Source of the DNA: an uncultured Frankineae bacterium
Lineage (GTDB): Bacteria; Actinomycetota; Actinomycetes; Mycobacteriales; SCTD01
Assembly: GCA_902805805.1 (NCBI GenBank)
Contig: CADCUE010000202.1
Span: 1 to 30,104, forward strand
Direction: 5' to 3'
Length of the DNA stretch: 30,104 bases
Under the pieces are notes generated by a model that saw only the letters and a program-made list of their open reading frames with translations, searched no databases and was not told the DNA's origin. This document shows positions 1 through 7,674 of this stretch, piece by piece. The translations under genes were made by a program, and so were the position numbers. How positions within the stretch are numbered: the first letter of the stretch is position 1; each line of letters starts with the position of its first letter.

Positions 1-601
<601 letters not shown>

Positions 602-609
602 GGGGCCAG

Positions 610-615
610 AGCCTA
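610..615 (-). promoter_or_regulatory. -10 box for ettA (near-leaderless)
   Basis: TAGGCT on the minus strand, 8 nt before the ettA ATG. No -35 consensus is clear. Initiation about 7 nt downstream would put the transcript start at or next to the start codon. Confidence 0.4.
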
Positions 616-657
616 CGTGAGGCGCCACCACCTCCCGGGTCGCGCGACGGCCGGGGC

Positions 658-685
658 GGGACGGGCGCGGCCCCGCGCCCGTCCC
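658..685 (-). terminator. Hairpin between ssb and ettA, probable ssb terminator
   Basis: Perfect 13-bp inverted repeat, GGGACGGGCGCGG paired with CCGCGCCCGTCCC, with a 2-base spacer, so the closing pair must open. It lies 12 bp past the end of the ssb-like gene and upstream of ettA. There is no U-tract, which is common for actinobacterial hairpin terminators. Confidence 0.55.
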
Positions 686-696
686 CGCGGCCGGCC

Positions 697-1185
697 TCAG
701 GCGAGCGCGGAGACGTCGTGCTCGTCGGGCTCCCCGAGGCTCACCGCGTCGTCGTCCGGCTCCCCCCTGACCTCACCGGCCAGGACGTCGGCGCGCCCGC
801 CCGGATCGGTCGTGACGGTCAGCGGGACGGTGCGCTCCTGCACCGCCTTGCCGCGGGAGAGGTCGAAGCCGACCGTCTGCGCGTCGACCTCCAGCCCGCT
901 GCGCTCGTCCCCCAGCTCGGTCTTCCAGGTGTGGGCGCGCAGGTGCCCGGTGACGACGACGCGGTCACCGGTGCGCAGCGAGGACGCGACGTTCTCCGCG
1001 AGCAGTCGCCAGCAGCTGACGCCGAACCAGATGGTCTCGCCGTCGGACCAGGCGCCGGTCGACCTGTCCACGCGGCGGGGCGTCGAGGCGATGCGGAAGT
1101 CGGTGACGACCGCGCCGCTGGCGACGACCCGGGTGCGCGGCGGTGCGCCGACGTTGCCGACGACGGTGATGAAGGGCTCGAGCAC
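697..1185 (-). CDS. ssbB: Single-stranded DNA-binding protein paralogue (SsbB-like)
   Basis: A 162-residue OB-fold SSB protein that should coat single-stranded DNA. The start is GTG at 1185, giving VLEPFITVVGNVGAPP, preceded by GGAGG with 5 nt spacing. The upstream in-frame ATG at 1293 has no such site. Typical SSB features are FITVVGN at the N-terminus, DFRIAST, WFGVSCWRLLAENV, and GDRVVVTGHLRAHTW (about residues 85-100). The C-terminus ends GEPDEHDVSALA. It is acidic but lacks the DDDIPF-type tip that recruits repair and replication partners in housekeeping SSBs. This suggests the shorter second paralogue (SsbB in Streptomyces), linked there to chromosome segregation or competence-like roles. 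The gene stands alone, with a hairpin after its stop. Confidence 0.85.
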   Translation of the reverse strand: MLEPFITVVGNVGAPPRTRVVASGAVVTDFRIASTPRRVDRSTGAWSDGETIWFGVSCWRLLAENVASSLRTGDRVVVTGHLRAHTWKTELGDERSGLEVDAQTVGFDLSRGKAVQERTVPLTVTTDPGGRADVLAGEVRGEPDDDAVSLGEPDEHDVSALA

Positions 1186-1372
1186 GACTGCCTCCAGGCG
1201 GTCAGGGACGGGACGGCGGCGGAACTGCGCCGGCACGGTGGACGCTCGCCGGTCGCCCGTCGCAGAGGAAGGCCGGCCGGCCGGGCTGTGCACACGACGG
1301 CGGCTGTGGACGGCCGGTGGGTGGTGGTGGGGCCGCGACCACAGGACGAGGGCGTGCGTGGACGTGAGGTCC

Positions 1373-1378
1373 TACAGT
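1373..1378 (+). promoter_or_regulatory. Possible -10 box for tRNA-Arg
   Basis: TACAGT (TAnnnT pattern) ends 10 nt before the mature tRNA 5' end. No convincing -35 box was found. Confidence 0.3.
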
Positions 1379-1388
1379 CCTGGGTCAG

Positions 1389-1462
1389 GCGCTCGTAGCT
1401 CAGCTGGACAGAGCAGGGACCTTCTAAGTCCAAGGCCGCAGGTTCGAGTCCTGCCGGGCGCG
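1389..1462 (+). tRNA. tRNA-Arg (anticodon UCU)
   Basis: Full cloverleaf of 74 nt. The acceptor stem GCGCTCG pairs with CGGGCGC (one T-G pair) and the discriminator is G. The D arm is GCTC...GAGC. The anticodon loop CTTCTAA gives UCU. The T stem GCAGG pairs with CCTGC around the loop TTCGAGT. CCA is not encoded. The gene converges with DUF445, whose stop codon lies only 1 bp away, so no separate terminator fits between them. Confidence 0.95.
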
Positions 1463-1463
1463 C

Positions 1464-2744
1464 TCAGCCGACGAGCTCGGCCACCGCGTGCAGGGCCAGT
1501 CCGGCCAGGGCCCCGACCACGGTGCCGTTGATGCGGATGAACTGCAGGTCGCGTCCCACGGCCGCCTCGATCCGGGCGGAGGCGTCGCGCGCCTCCCAGC
1601 CCTGCACGGTCCGGGAGATGAGCGCCACCACCGTGCCGCCGTAGTGCGCGACGGCGTAGCGGACCGCCGACTGCAGCCGCTCCTCGATGCGGGTCTGCAG
1701 CGCCTCGTCGTCGAGCACCCGCCGGGCCGCGCCGCCGACCAGCGCCGCGAGCCGGGCCTGCAGACCGCCGTCCAGGTCGTCCAGCGACGCGCGGACGGAC
1801 GCCGCCACGTCGACGAGCACCGCATGCAGCAGCGACTGCAGGTGCGGGTCCTCCACGAGCGCCCGCAGCCGGGCGTCGACCCGCCGCGCGGTCTCGGCGT
1901 TGTAGCGCAGGTCGTCGGCCAGCGACGCCAGCAGTCCGTCGAGCCAGCGCCGGGCCGGGTGCCCGGGGTCCTGCTCGACCTCGCCGAGCAGCTCGACGGC
2001 CCGCAGGAGGAGCGTGTCGACCCGCGCGTCGGTCGTGAACAGCCAGAACAGCGAGCCCTGGGCCTCCAGGTAGCCCTTGAGGAGCGGGCGCAGCGTGTCG
2101 CGCTCGTGCACCAGGTGCATCCGCAACCGGGTCACGCAGACGTCGACGAGCGGCGTCTGCCCCTGTCCCTCGACGGCGCGGGCCAGGAACTGCCCGAGGA
2201 CCGGGGTGTAGGACCGGCGGTCGAGGTCGCGGCGCGCCAGCTCGAGGACCGAGTCGGTGAGGGCGCGCGCGTCCAGCGCGTCGAGGGCTGCCGCCACCGC
2301 CGTGGACAGCTCCACCCCGACCCGCCGGGCGGTCTCGGGCTCGGCGAGGCGCTCGGCCGTCCGCGGGACCAGCCGGGCCTCGGCCAGCTGAGCGGCCACC
2401 GCGTCGGGCGTGAGGAAGTTGCCCGTCACGAACTCGCCGAGCTTGGTCGCCAGCTCGTCCTTCTTGCGGGGCACGAGGGCCGTGTGCGGGATGCGCAGCC
2501 CGAGCGGGTGGCGGAACAGCGCCGTGACCGCGAACCAGTCCGCCAGTCCGCCGATCATCCCCGCCTCGGCCGCGGCCCGCAGGTAGCCGGTCGCCGTCGT
2601 GTCGGGCAGCGCGAAGCTGCCCAGGAAGACCAGGGCGGCCAGCACCAGCAGGCCGGTGGCCCGCCGCTTCATCCGGCGCAGGCCGGTCACGTCGGCGCCG
2701 AGCAGGGACGGCAGGTGCAGCGAGGCGGCCGGAGCGGGGGTCAC
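1464..2744 (-). CDS. DUF445 family membrane protein
   Basis: A 426-residue protein of the DUF445 (YjiN/YheB-like) family, function unknown. A first membrane segment lies at about residues 28-46 (ATGLLVLAALVFLGSF). Directly after it comes the family hallmark GGLADWFAVTALFRHPLG..IPHTA. A long, mainly helical soluble part with many Leu/Arg/Glu residues follows. The C-terminus carries a second hydrophobic segment (about 407-426) preceded by QFIRINGTVVGAL, also typical. The GTG start at 2744 has no clear Shine-Dalgarno sequence, but it overlaps the stop of a possible 11-codon leader ORF (GTGA), so coupling may supply initiation. Members are thought to be envelope proteins. The stop abuts the convergent tRNA-Arg gene. 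Confidence 0.85.
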   Translation of the reverse strand: MTPAPAASLHLPSLLGADVTGLRRMKRRATGLLVLAALVFLGSFALPDTTATGYLRAAAEAGMIGGLADWFAVTALFRHPLGLRIPHTALVPRKKDELATKLGEFVTGNFLTPDAVAAQLAEARLVPRTAERLAEPETARRVGVELSTAVAAALDALDARALTDSVLELARRDLDRRSYTPVLGQFLARAVEGQGQTPLVDVCVTRLRMHLVHERDTLRPLLKGYLEAQGSLFWLFTTDARVDTLLLRAVELLGEVEQDPGHPARRWLDGLLASLADDLRYNAETARRVDARLRALVEDPHLQSLLHAVLVDVAASVRASLDDLDGGLQARLAALVGGAARRVLDDEALQTRIEERLQSAVRYAVAHYGGTVVALISRTVQGWEARDASARIEAAVGRDLQFIRINGTVVGALAGLALHAVAELVG

Positions 2745-2776
2745 GGACGCCCGGGGCGGCGCAGCGCGGGAAGCAC
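2741..2776 (-). CDS. Possible leaderless 11-codon upstream ORF before DUF445
   Basis: GTG CTT CCC GCG CTG CGC CGC CCC GGG CGT CCG TGA encodes VLPALRRPGRP. Its GTG sits exactly 6 nt after a TAGCGT -10-like box (2783-2788, minus strand), the spacing expected for a leaderless transcript. Its TGA overlaps the GTG of the DUF445 gene. This could be a translational-coupling leader. It is short and may be chance. Confidence 0.25.
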   Translation of the reverse strand: MLPALRRPGRP

Positions 2777-2782
2777 GGGCGC

Positions 2783-2788
2783 ACGCTA
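2783..2788 (-). promoter_or_regulatory. -10-like box upstream of DUF445
   Basis: TAGCGT on the minus strand, 39 nt before the DUF445 GTG and 6 nt before the GTG of the small leader ORF. No -35 consensus was seen. Confidence 0.3.
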
Positions 2789-2808
2789 GCTGTACGCCCG
2801 CGGTCCGA

Positions 2809-3219
2809 TCAGGGGACGGCCCGCAGCGCCCAACCCCGGTCGCGGACGTTGCGGAACAGGTCGAGCCCGGTCCTGGCGCGCAGCCGGCACAGCTGGACGT
2901 CCACCCGGCGGGACGGGCTGGTGTCGCCCCAGCACACCCAGTGCAGCTGCTCGCGGCTCCAGACCTTGCGCGGCTCGGCGAGGAACAGCGCCAGCAGCTC
3001 GACCTGCCGTGGCGAGAGGTCGAGCTCGTCCCCGTCGAGGCTGACGGTGTAGCCGCTCAGGTCGACGACGAGCGGCCCCACCGACAGGGGGCTGCCGACG
3101 ACGACGCCGAGCCCGGCGGCACGGCTCAGGAAGTCGCCGGCGGGGACGTGGTCCACGGCGCGCAGCGAGGAGCGGGCGGGGTGCCGGGCGTTCAGGGCTG
3201 CCGCGCGGGTCGTGGTCAT
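2809..3219 (-). CDS. Solitary OmpR/PhoB-type winged-helix DNA-binding protein
   Basis: A 136-residue protein starting at ATG 3219 (MTTTRAAALNARHP), preceded by GGAGGACCG. The last ~75 residues form a Trans_reg_C winged helix. VDLSGYTVSLDGDELDLSPRQ gives the N-terminal strands, LLALFLAEPRKVWSREQL the next helices, VDVQLCRLRAR the recognition helix, and NVRDRGWALRAVP the C-terminal hairpin. The first ~60 residues have no receiver domain and no recognisable sensory fold, so this is a stand-alone DNA-binding module rather than a two-component regulator. A 21-bp near-repeat lies at 3250-3270, 31 bp upstream of the start, with a partner at 3417-3437. OmpR-type proteins often bind such direct repeats, so autoregulation is possible. 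The target genes are unknown. Confidence 0.75.
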   Translation of the reverse strand: MTTTRAAALNARHPARSSLRAVDHVPAGDFLSRAAGLGVVVGSPLSVGPLVVDLSGYTVSLDGDELDLSPRQVELLALFLAEPRKVWSREQLHWVCWGDTSPSRRVDVQLCRLRARTGLDLFRNVRDRGWALRAVP

Positions 3220-3249
3220 CGGTCCTCCGGGGAGCTGTGGGATCCCCGG

Positions 3250-3437
3250 ACCGTAGGCAGCCGGAGTTCCATCGCGGTGACTCGCACGTTTCCGGCGCGT
3301 TCCGTCTCGGTGCACGTCCGGTGCTGCGTGGCCGGCCCGCACTCCCGGCGCGCGTGGGGAGCGGCCGACGGACGCGTCGTCGGGGAGGAGTCGCCCGACA
3401 GCGCCGTCAGGGACTGACCGTAGGCGGCCCGTGTTCC
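3250..3437. repeat. Pair of 21-bp imperfect direct repeats
   Basis: ACCGTAGGCAGCCGGAGTTCC at 3250-3270 and a copy matching 18 of 21 positions at 3417-3437, both on the plus strand and 167 bp apart. They flank the otherwise empty gap between the winged-helix gene start and the HerA-like gene end. They could be binding sites for the winged-helix protein or remnants of a duplication. Confidence 0.5.
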
Positions 3438-3455
3438 GCGACTGCTACGCGCAGG

Positions 3456-5063
3456 TCACCAGCTGCCGCGGCGTCGGGGGCGCCGGCGCGGCGCCGTGCC
3501 GAACAGCGAGCGGCTGATCTCGCGGCCGGCGGCGCTGGCGGCGGAGCGGGCGAAGCTGCGGAAGACGCTGCTGGCCAGCACCTTCTGCAGGCCGCTCGGC
3601 TCCTCGCGGGGCGCGCGCGCAGGGGCCGGCCGGCGCACGGCCTCGCGGTCGACGGCCTCGCGGTCGACGGCCTCGCGTCCGCCGTGCTCGCGCCCGGCCG
3701 CCTCCGGCTCGGGCTCGGGGCTCACCTTGGCGAGCAGTCGCTCGTACGCCGACTCGCGGTCCACGGGCGTGCCGTACTGCGCCAGCAGCGCGGACGCCTG
3801 CACGATCCGGGCGTGCTCGGCCGGGTCGAGAGCGGCCATGAGGGACGCCGGCGGCCGCAGCCGGGTCCAGGCGACCGGCGTGGGGGTGCCCCGCTCGGAC
3901 AGGACGGTGACGGCCGCCTCGCCGATCCCCATCGACGTGAGCAGCTCGGACAGGTCGTAGGCCTCGCTGCGGGGGAACGTGCCGACGGTCGCCTTGAGCG
4001 CCTTGGCGTCGTCCGGGGTGAACGCCCGCAGGGCGTGCTGCACGCGGTTGCCGAGCTGGGCCAGCACCTCGGCGGGGACGTCCTTCGGCGTCTGGGTGAC
4101 GAAGAAGACGCCGACCCCCTTGGACCGGATGAGGCGCACGGTCCGCGCGATCGCGTCGAGGAAGGCCTCGCTCGCGTCGTCGAACAGCAGGTGGGCCTCG
4201 TCGAAGAAGAAGACGAGCCGGGGCTTGTCGACGTCGCCGACCTCCGGCAGGTCGGCGAACAGGTCGGCCAGCATCCACATGAGGAAGGTGCTGAACAGCT
4301 CGGGGCGGTCCTGCACCGCCGAGAGCCCCATGACGGACAGGACCCCCTGGCCGTCCGGGGTCAGGCGCATCAGGTCGGCGGTGTCGAGCTCCGGCTCGCC
4401 GAAGAAGACGTCGCCACCCGCGGCCTCCAGACCGACGAGCTCGCGCAGGATGACGCCTGCGGTGGCCTTGGACAGCCCGCCGAGCCCGGCCAGCTCGGCC
4501 TTGCCCTCGTCGCTGGTCAGGTGCGCGATGACGGCGCGCAGGTCCTTGAGGTCGAGCAGCGGCAGACCGGCCCGGTCGGCGAAGTGGAAGACCAGCCCCA
4601 GGCTGGACTCCTGCGTCGGGTTCAGTCCCAGGACCTTGCTCAGCAGCACCGGGCCGAACGACGTCATCGTCGCCCGGACCGGCACGCCCTCGCCCAGCCC
4701 GCCGAGGGCGAGGAACTCCACGGGGAAGCCGGTCGGGGTCCACGTCGTCCCCGTCTCGGCGGCGCGCGAGAGGACCCGGTCGCTGCTGGTCCCCGGCGCC
4801 GCCATCCCGGACACGTCGCCCTTGATGTCGGCGAGGAACACGGGGATGCCCGCGCTCGACATCTGCTCGGCCATGAGCTGCAGCGTCTTGGTCTTGCCCG
4901 TGCCGGTCGCCCCGGCGACCAGGCCGTGCCGGTTGAGCATCGACAGCGGCATGCGCACGCGCGCGTCCGGGTGCGCGACCCCGTCGACGACCACCGCGCC
5001 GAGCTCGAGCGCTGCTCCCCCGGTCGCGTACGCCTCGCCGAGCTCGGCTGCCGTCGTCGCCAC
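3456..5063 (-). CDS. HerA-like ATPase (DUF853 family helicase HerA C-terminal domain protein)
   Basis: A 535-residue P-loop ATPase of the HerA/FtsK superfamily, DUF853/YjgR branch. GTG at 5063 was chosen because AGAGGA lies 7 nt upstream. The GTG at 5069 is too close to that site, and ATG 5120 lies inside the tandem repeats. Walker A GATGTGKT is at about residues 51-58, followed by FLADIKGDVSG. Walker B is LVFFFDEAHLLFDD (Asp288-Glu289). Next come RLIRSKGVGVFFVTQTPKDVP (sensor region) and QHALRAFTPDDAKAL. The C-terminal ~80 residues are low complexity, with an AVDRE repeat and an Arg-rich tail ending RRRPRRRGSW. HerA proteins translocate DNA, usually with a nuclease such as NurA. No nuclease gene is adjacent, and the cellular role of the DUF853 branch is not established. 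Confidence 0.85.
   Translation of the reverse strand: MATTAAELGEAYATGGAALELGAVVVDGVAHPDARVRMPLSMLNRHGLVAGATGTGKTKTLQLMAEQMSSAGIPVFLADIKGDVSGMAAPGTSSDRVLSRAAETGTTWTPTGFPVEFLALGGLGEGVPVRATMTSFGPVLLSKVLGLNPTQESSLGLVFHFADRAGLPLLDLKDLRAVIAHLTSDEGKAELAGLGGLSKATAGVILRELVGLEAAGGDVFFGEPELDTADLMRLTPDGQGVLSVMGLSAVQDRPELFSTFLMWMLADLFADLPEVGDVDKPRLVFFFDEAHLLFDDASEAFLDAIARTVRLIRSKGVGVFFVTQTPKDVPAEVLAQLGNRVQHALRAFTPDDAKALKATVGTFPRSEAYDLSELLTSMGIGEAAVTVLSERGTPTPVAWTRLRPPASLMAALDPAEHARIVQASALLAQYGTPVDRESAYERLLAKVSPEPEPEAAGREHGGREAVDREAVDREAVRRPAPARAPREEPSGLQKVLASSVFRSFARSAASAAGREISRSLFGTAPRRRPRRRGSW
3639..3677. repeat. 15-bp tandem repeat inside the HerA-like gene
   Basis: Unit ggcctcgcggtcgac occurs at 3639-3653 and 3654-3668, followed by a partial third copy. 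It is in frame and encodes the repeated AVDRE in the low-complexity linker near the C-terminus, so copy number could vary without a frameshift. Confidence 0.8.
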
Positions 5064-5083
5064 GGGCACGTCCTCTGGGTCGG

Positions 5084-5134
5084 AAACGGTGGAGAGGGCC
5101 GAACGGTGGAGAGGGCCCAACGGTGGAGGGCTCG
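5084..5134. repeat. Three 17-bp tandem repeats upstream of the HerA-like gene
   Basis: Plus-strand units are aaacggtggagagggcc (5084-5100), gaacggtggagagggcc (5101-5117) and caacggtggagggctcg (5118-5134). The first two differ at one base; the third is degenerate at its end. They occupy positions -21 to -71 relative to the HerA-like start, in the gap after the lipoprotein stop. That placement suits operator or promoter elements, but a neutral slippage repeat is also possible. Confidence 0.75.
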
Positions 5135-5154
5135 GTGCGGCCCGGTGGCGGACC

Positions 5155-5544
5155 CTACGACGGGGACGGCGGCGGCGTGTCGACGGCCACCACCCGCTGG
5201 CCGGCGACGTCGACCTGCGCCGTGCCGTTCACGCACACGGGCGGGCAGTTCGCGCCGTTCGGGCGGGTGCGGGTCAGCTCGACCTCCCCTTCGTACGGCG
5301 TCGCGCGACCCGGCAGGGTCACCGTGACCCGCGCCGTGTCCCCCTCGGCGCGGCGCCCGAGCGGGACGCGCAGCTCCCCGTCCACGACGGCCTCGGTGCA
5401 CACGCCCTGCACGCACGCCGTGCCCTGCGTCGTCCCGGGCGGCAGGCGGACGCTCAGCTGCGACACGCAGCCGATGAGCGTGCAGCCGGGATCGCCCGTG
5501 CAGCCGGCGAGCGCCAGGAGGAGGGCGAACCGGTGCCAGCGCAT
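5155..5544 (-). CDS. Small secreted lipoprotein, function unknown
   Basis: 129 residues starting at ATG 5544 (MRWHRFALLLALAGCTGD). Positive residues, a hydrophobic core and the lipobox LAGC make a lipoprotein signal, with Cys15 as the predicted lipid-attached residue after cleavage. GCGAGGA lies about 8 nt upstream of the ATG. The mature part contains several Cys residues (TLIGCVSQL, TACVQGVC, NCPPVCVNG) likely to form disulfides outside the membrane. It has a beta-rich look with TARVTVTLPG and a C-terminal strand QVDVAGQRVVAVDTPPP. No known family was recognised. The gene is divergent from orn and could be cotranscribed with the downstream HerA-like gene, although 91 bp containing tandem repeats separate them. 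Confidence 0.75.
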   Translation of the reverse strand: MRWHRFALLLALAGCTGDPGCTLIGCVSQLSVRLPPGTTQGTACVQGVCTEAVVDGELRVPLGRRAEGDTARVTVTLPGRATPYEGEVELTRTRPNGANCPPVCVNGTAQVDVAGQRVVAVDTPPPSPS

Positions 5545-5580
5545 GCGGTGATCCTCGCAGGCACCGTCGCTCCCGCCACG

Positions 5581-5586
5581 TAGCCT
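5581..5586 (+). promoter_or_regulatory. -10 box giving a leaderless orn transcript
   Basis: TAGCCT followed by 6 nt and then the orn ATG. No ribosome site precedes the ATG. The same TAGCCT-N6-ATG layout occurs before the acyl-CoA dehydrogenase gene. Confidence 0.5.
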
Positions 5587-5592
5587 GCCCGC

Positions 5593-6255
5593 ATGAAGGA
5601 CCGGCTGGTGTGGATCGACTGCGAGATGACCGGCCTCGACCTGGGCAGCGACCTGCTCATCGAGGTCGCCGCGCTGGTCACCGACAGCGAGCTCAACGTC
5701 CTCGGCGACGGCGTGGACGTCGTGATCGGCGCGAGCGCCGAGCAGCTCAGCCGCATGCCCGACGTCGTGCGCGAGATGCACGCCAGCTCGGGGCTGACCG
5801 ACGAGGTGCTGGCGTCGACGGTGACGCTGCAGGAGGCCGAGCAGGCGGTCCTCGCGTACGTCCGCGAGTTCGTCCCGGAGCCGAAGAAGGCGCCGCTGTG
5901 CGGCAACTCGATCGCCACCGACCGGGGTTTCCTCACCCGTGACATGCCGGCCCTCGACGACTGGCTGCACTACCGCATGGTCGACGTCAGCTCGGTCAAG
6001 GAGCTGGCCCGCCGGTGGTACCCCCGCGTCTACTTCAACGCGCCGGCCAAGGGCGGCGGCCACCGGGCGCTCGCCGACATCCTGGAGTCCGTGCAGGAGC
6101 TGCGCTACTACCGCGCGGCGATGTTCGTGCCGCAGCCGGGTCCGACCTCCGAGCAGGCCGCGGCCGTCGCCGCCGGGCTCGACGGGGGTGCCGGCGCAGG
6201 GGACGCCGACGGCGCCTCGCGGCTGCCCACCGAGTCCGAGAAGGTCCCCGACTAG
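5593..6255 (+). CDS. orn: Oligoribonuclease (DEDDh 3'-5' exonuclease)
   Basis: A 220-residue oligoribonuclease, which degrades 2-5 nt RNA (and pGpG from cyclic di-GMP turnover) to mononucleotides in the cytoplasm. All DEDDh residues are visible. Asp9 and Glu11 lie in [10 protein letters not shown], Asp110 in [11 protein letters not shown], and His157 and Asp162 in GGHRALADI. The family motifs [15 protein letters not shown] and YYRAAMF are present. The C-terminal ~35 residues are an extra Ala/Gly-rich tail absent from shorter homologues. The ATG has no Shine-Dalgarno sequence and follows TAGCCT by 6 nt, implying a leaderless mRNA. tRNA-His follows in the same direction, an arrangement common in actinobacteria. 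Confidence 0.96.
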   Translation: MKDRLVWIDCEMTGLDLGSDLLIEVAALVTDSELNVLGDGVDVVIGASAEQLSRMPDVVREMHASSGLTDEVLASTVTLQEAEQAVLAYVREFVPEPKKAPLCGNSIATDRGFLTRDMPALDDWLHYRMVDVSSVKELARRWYPRVYFNAPAKGGGHRALADILESVQELRYYRAAMFVPQPGPTSEQAAAVAAGLDGGAGAGDADGASRLPTESEKVPD

Positions 6256-6282
6256 GACCGGTAGTCTCGCCCGCGGTCCCGG

Positions 6283-6288
6283 TAGGCT
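6283..6288 (+). promoter_or_regulatory. -10 box for tRNA-His
   Basis: TAGGCT lies 14 nt before the tRNA-His 5' end, a normal distance for a processed tRNA transcript. The -35 region is not recognisable. Confidence 0.4.
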
Positions 6289-6302
6289 GGGGGCCGCACC
6301 AT

Positions 6303-6379
6303 GGTGGGTGTAGCTCAGCTGGTAGAGCACCGGGTTGTGATCCCGGTTGTCGCGGGTTCGAGCCCCGTCACTCACCCCA
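6303..6379 (+). tRNA. tRNA-His (anticodon GUG), CCA encoded
   Basis: Acceptor GTGGGTG (6304-6310) pairs with CACTCAC (6369-6375, one G-T pair). The extra G at 6303 faces discriminator C at 6376, the tRNA-His identity element. The anticodon loop TTGTGAT gives GUG. The T stem GCGGG/CCCGT surrounds TTCGAGC. CCA is encoded at 6377-6379, unlike the other two tRNAs here. Confidence 0.96.
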
Positions 6380-6454
6380 GAACGCGCCGGTCCGCGCCGT
6401 CCCTCAGGACCGCCTCGGCAGGGTCCCCGTCTCGCCTGGCCCCGGGCCCGTCTC

Positions 6455-6510
6455 CAAGATCTTCCGAGCTTCCACAGCACCCTGCTGCTGGGGAAGCTCT
6501 GAAGATCTTG
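6455..6510. repeat. Long inverted repeat (hairpin) after tRNA-His
   Basis: Arms of 19 bp with one mismatch, CAAGATCTTCCGAGCTTCC at 6455-6473 and its near complement at 6492-6510. An inner CAGCA/TGCTG stem encloses a CCC loop (6475-6487), so nearly the whole 56 bp can fold. It is notably less GC-rich than its surroundings. No T-tract follows on either strand, so it is not a typical intrinsic terminator. The rest of the gap from 6380 to 6572 shows no gene. Confidence 0.75.
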
Positions 6511-6572
6511 CGGAGCGGCGGCGGGTCCGCCCGGTCGGCGCAGGCAGGGGTCTGCGGCTCGCGAGCGCGCGC

Positions 6573-7532
6573 TCAGTGCGCGGCGGCCGGCGACTTCCCG
6601 CGTGCCTTGGCGACCAGGGCCAGGACGAGCACCAGGACCCCGCCGACCGCGAGACCGACCGCCGCGCTGGCGAGCGTCTCGGCCAGCCAGCCGACCAGCC
6701 CGCCCAGGGCGCCCGCCGCGCTGTGCGCCGCCTCCTCGAGGTGGTGCACCAGCTCGTACGGCCCGTGCCAGCCCAGCTCGTCGGTGCCGACGAGCAGGAT
6801 GTGCCCGCCCACCCACAGCATGGCGGCGGTGCCGACGACGCTGATGGCGGCCAGCAGCCAGGGCATCCCCCGCACCAGGCCGCGCCCCAGCGTGGCGACA
6901 CCGGCCGAGGAGCGCTGGGCGAGCGCGAGGCCGACGTCGTCCATCTTCACGAGGACGCCGACGACCCCGTAGACGAGCACGGTGATGCCCACGGCGACGA
7001 CCGCGAGGATCAGGCCGCGACTGACCAGGGGCTCGTCCGCCACCTCGTTCAGCGCGATGACCATGATCTCCGCGGACAGGATGAAGTCGGTGCGGATCGC
7101 GCCCGCGACGACGACGTTCTCGTCCACCAGCACCGGCGTGCCGTCCGCCGTGTGCGCCACCTCAGCGGCGGAGTGGCCGGCGAGCTTCTCCCACACCTTG
7201 TGGGCACCCTCGTAGGACAGGTAGGCGCCGCCGAGCATGAGGATGGGCGTCAGCAGCCACGGCAGGAACTGGCTGAGCAGCAGCGCGGCCGGCAGGATGA
7301 CCAGCAGCTTGTTGCGCAGCGACCCGATCGCGATGCGCCGGATGATCGGCAGCTCGCGCTCGGCGGCCAGCCCCTGGACGTACTGCGGGGTGACGGCAGT
7401 GTCGTCCACCACGACGCCCGCCGCTTTCGCGCTCGCCCGGCTGGCCGCCACGCCGACGTCGTCGACCGAGGCGGCTGCGGCACGGGCGAGCGTGGCCACG
7501 TCGTCCAGCAGCGCGACCAGGCCACCACTCAT
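6573..7532 (-). CDS. DUF808 family inner-membrane protein (YedI-like)
   Basis: 319 residues, starting at ATG 7532 (MSGGLVALLDDVATLARAAA) with AGGAGAGG upstream. The N-terminal sequence with DDVGVAASRASAKAAGVVVDDTAVTPQYV is diagnostic of DUF808. Hydrophobic segments follow: KLLVILPAALLLSQFLPWLLTPI (about 75-100), GLILAVVAVGITVLVYGVVGVLV (about 173-195), MPWLLAAISVVGTAAMLWVGGHILL (about 222-246), and a C-terminal span around 290-312 before the cytoplasmic tail KARGKSPAAAH. EIMVIALNEV is also a family motif. The function is unknown. It stands alone between tRNA-His and the glucosidase. Confidence 0.88.
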   Translation of the reverse strand: MSGGLVALLDDVATLARAAAASVDDVGVAASRASAKAAGVVVDDTAVTPQYVQGLAAERELPIIRRIAIGSLRNKLLVILPAALLLSQFLPWLLTPILMLGGAYLSYEGAHKVWEKLAGHSAAEVAHTADGTPVLVDENVVVAGAIRTDFILSAEIMVIALNEVADEPLVSRGLILAVVAVGITVLVYGVVGVLVKMDDVGLALAQRSSAGVATLGRGLVRGMPWLLAAISVVGTAAMLWVGGHILLVGTDELGWHGPYELVHHLEEAAHSAAGALGGLVGWLAETLASAAVGLAVGGVLVLVLALVAKARGKSPAAAH

Positions 7533-7674
7533 CGGGCCTCTCCTGACCACTCGGCCGTGCCGGGGCAGCGGGGGTACGAAGACACGCCAGGAGCGTAACG
7601 GCGTGGGTCGGGCCCGACGCGCGCCGGGCCTTGCTGAGCACGAGGACCCGCGCGCCGCGCAGAGGACCGTCGCC

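Noticed and set aside
1372..2784. 470-codon minus frame over DUF445
   Set aside because: It overlaps tRNA-Arg and is out of frame with the DUF445 hallmark GGLADWFAVTALF.
3237..5327. 696-codon plus-strand open frame antisense to the HerA-like gene
   Set aside because: The minus strand has full Walker motifs and family features. The plus frame has only GC-driven Arg/Gly/Leu repeats.
7611..7630. 6-bp GGCCCG/CGGGCC hairpin after the beta-glucosidase stop
   Set aside because: Short stem with an 8-nt loop and no T-tract; such pairs are frequent by chance at this GC content.
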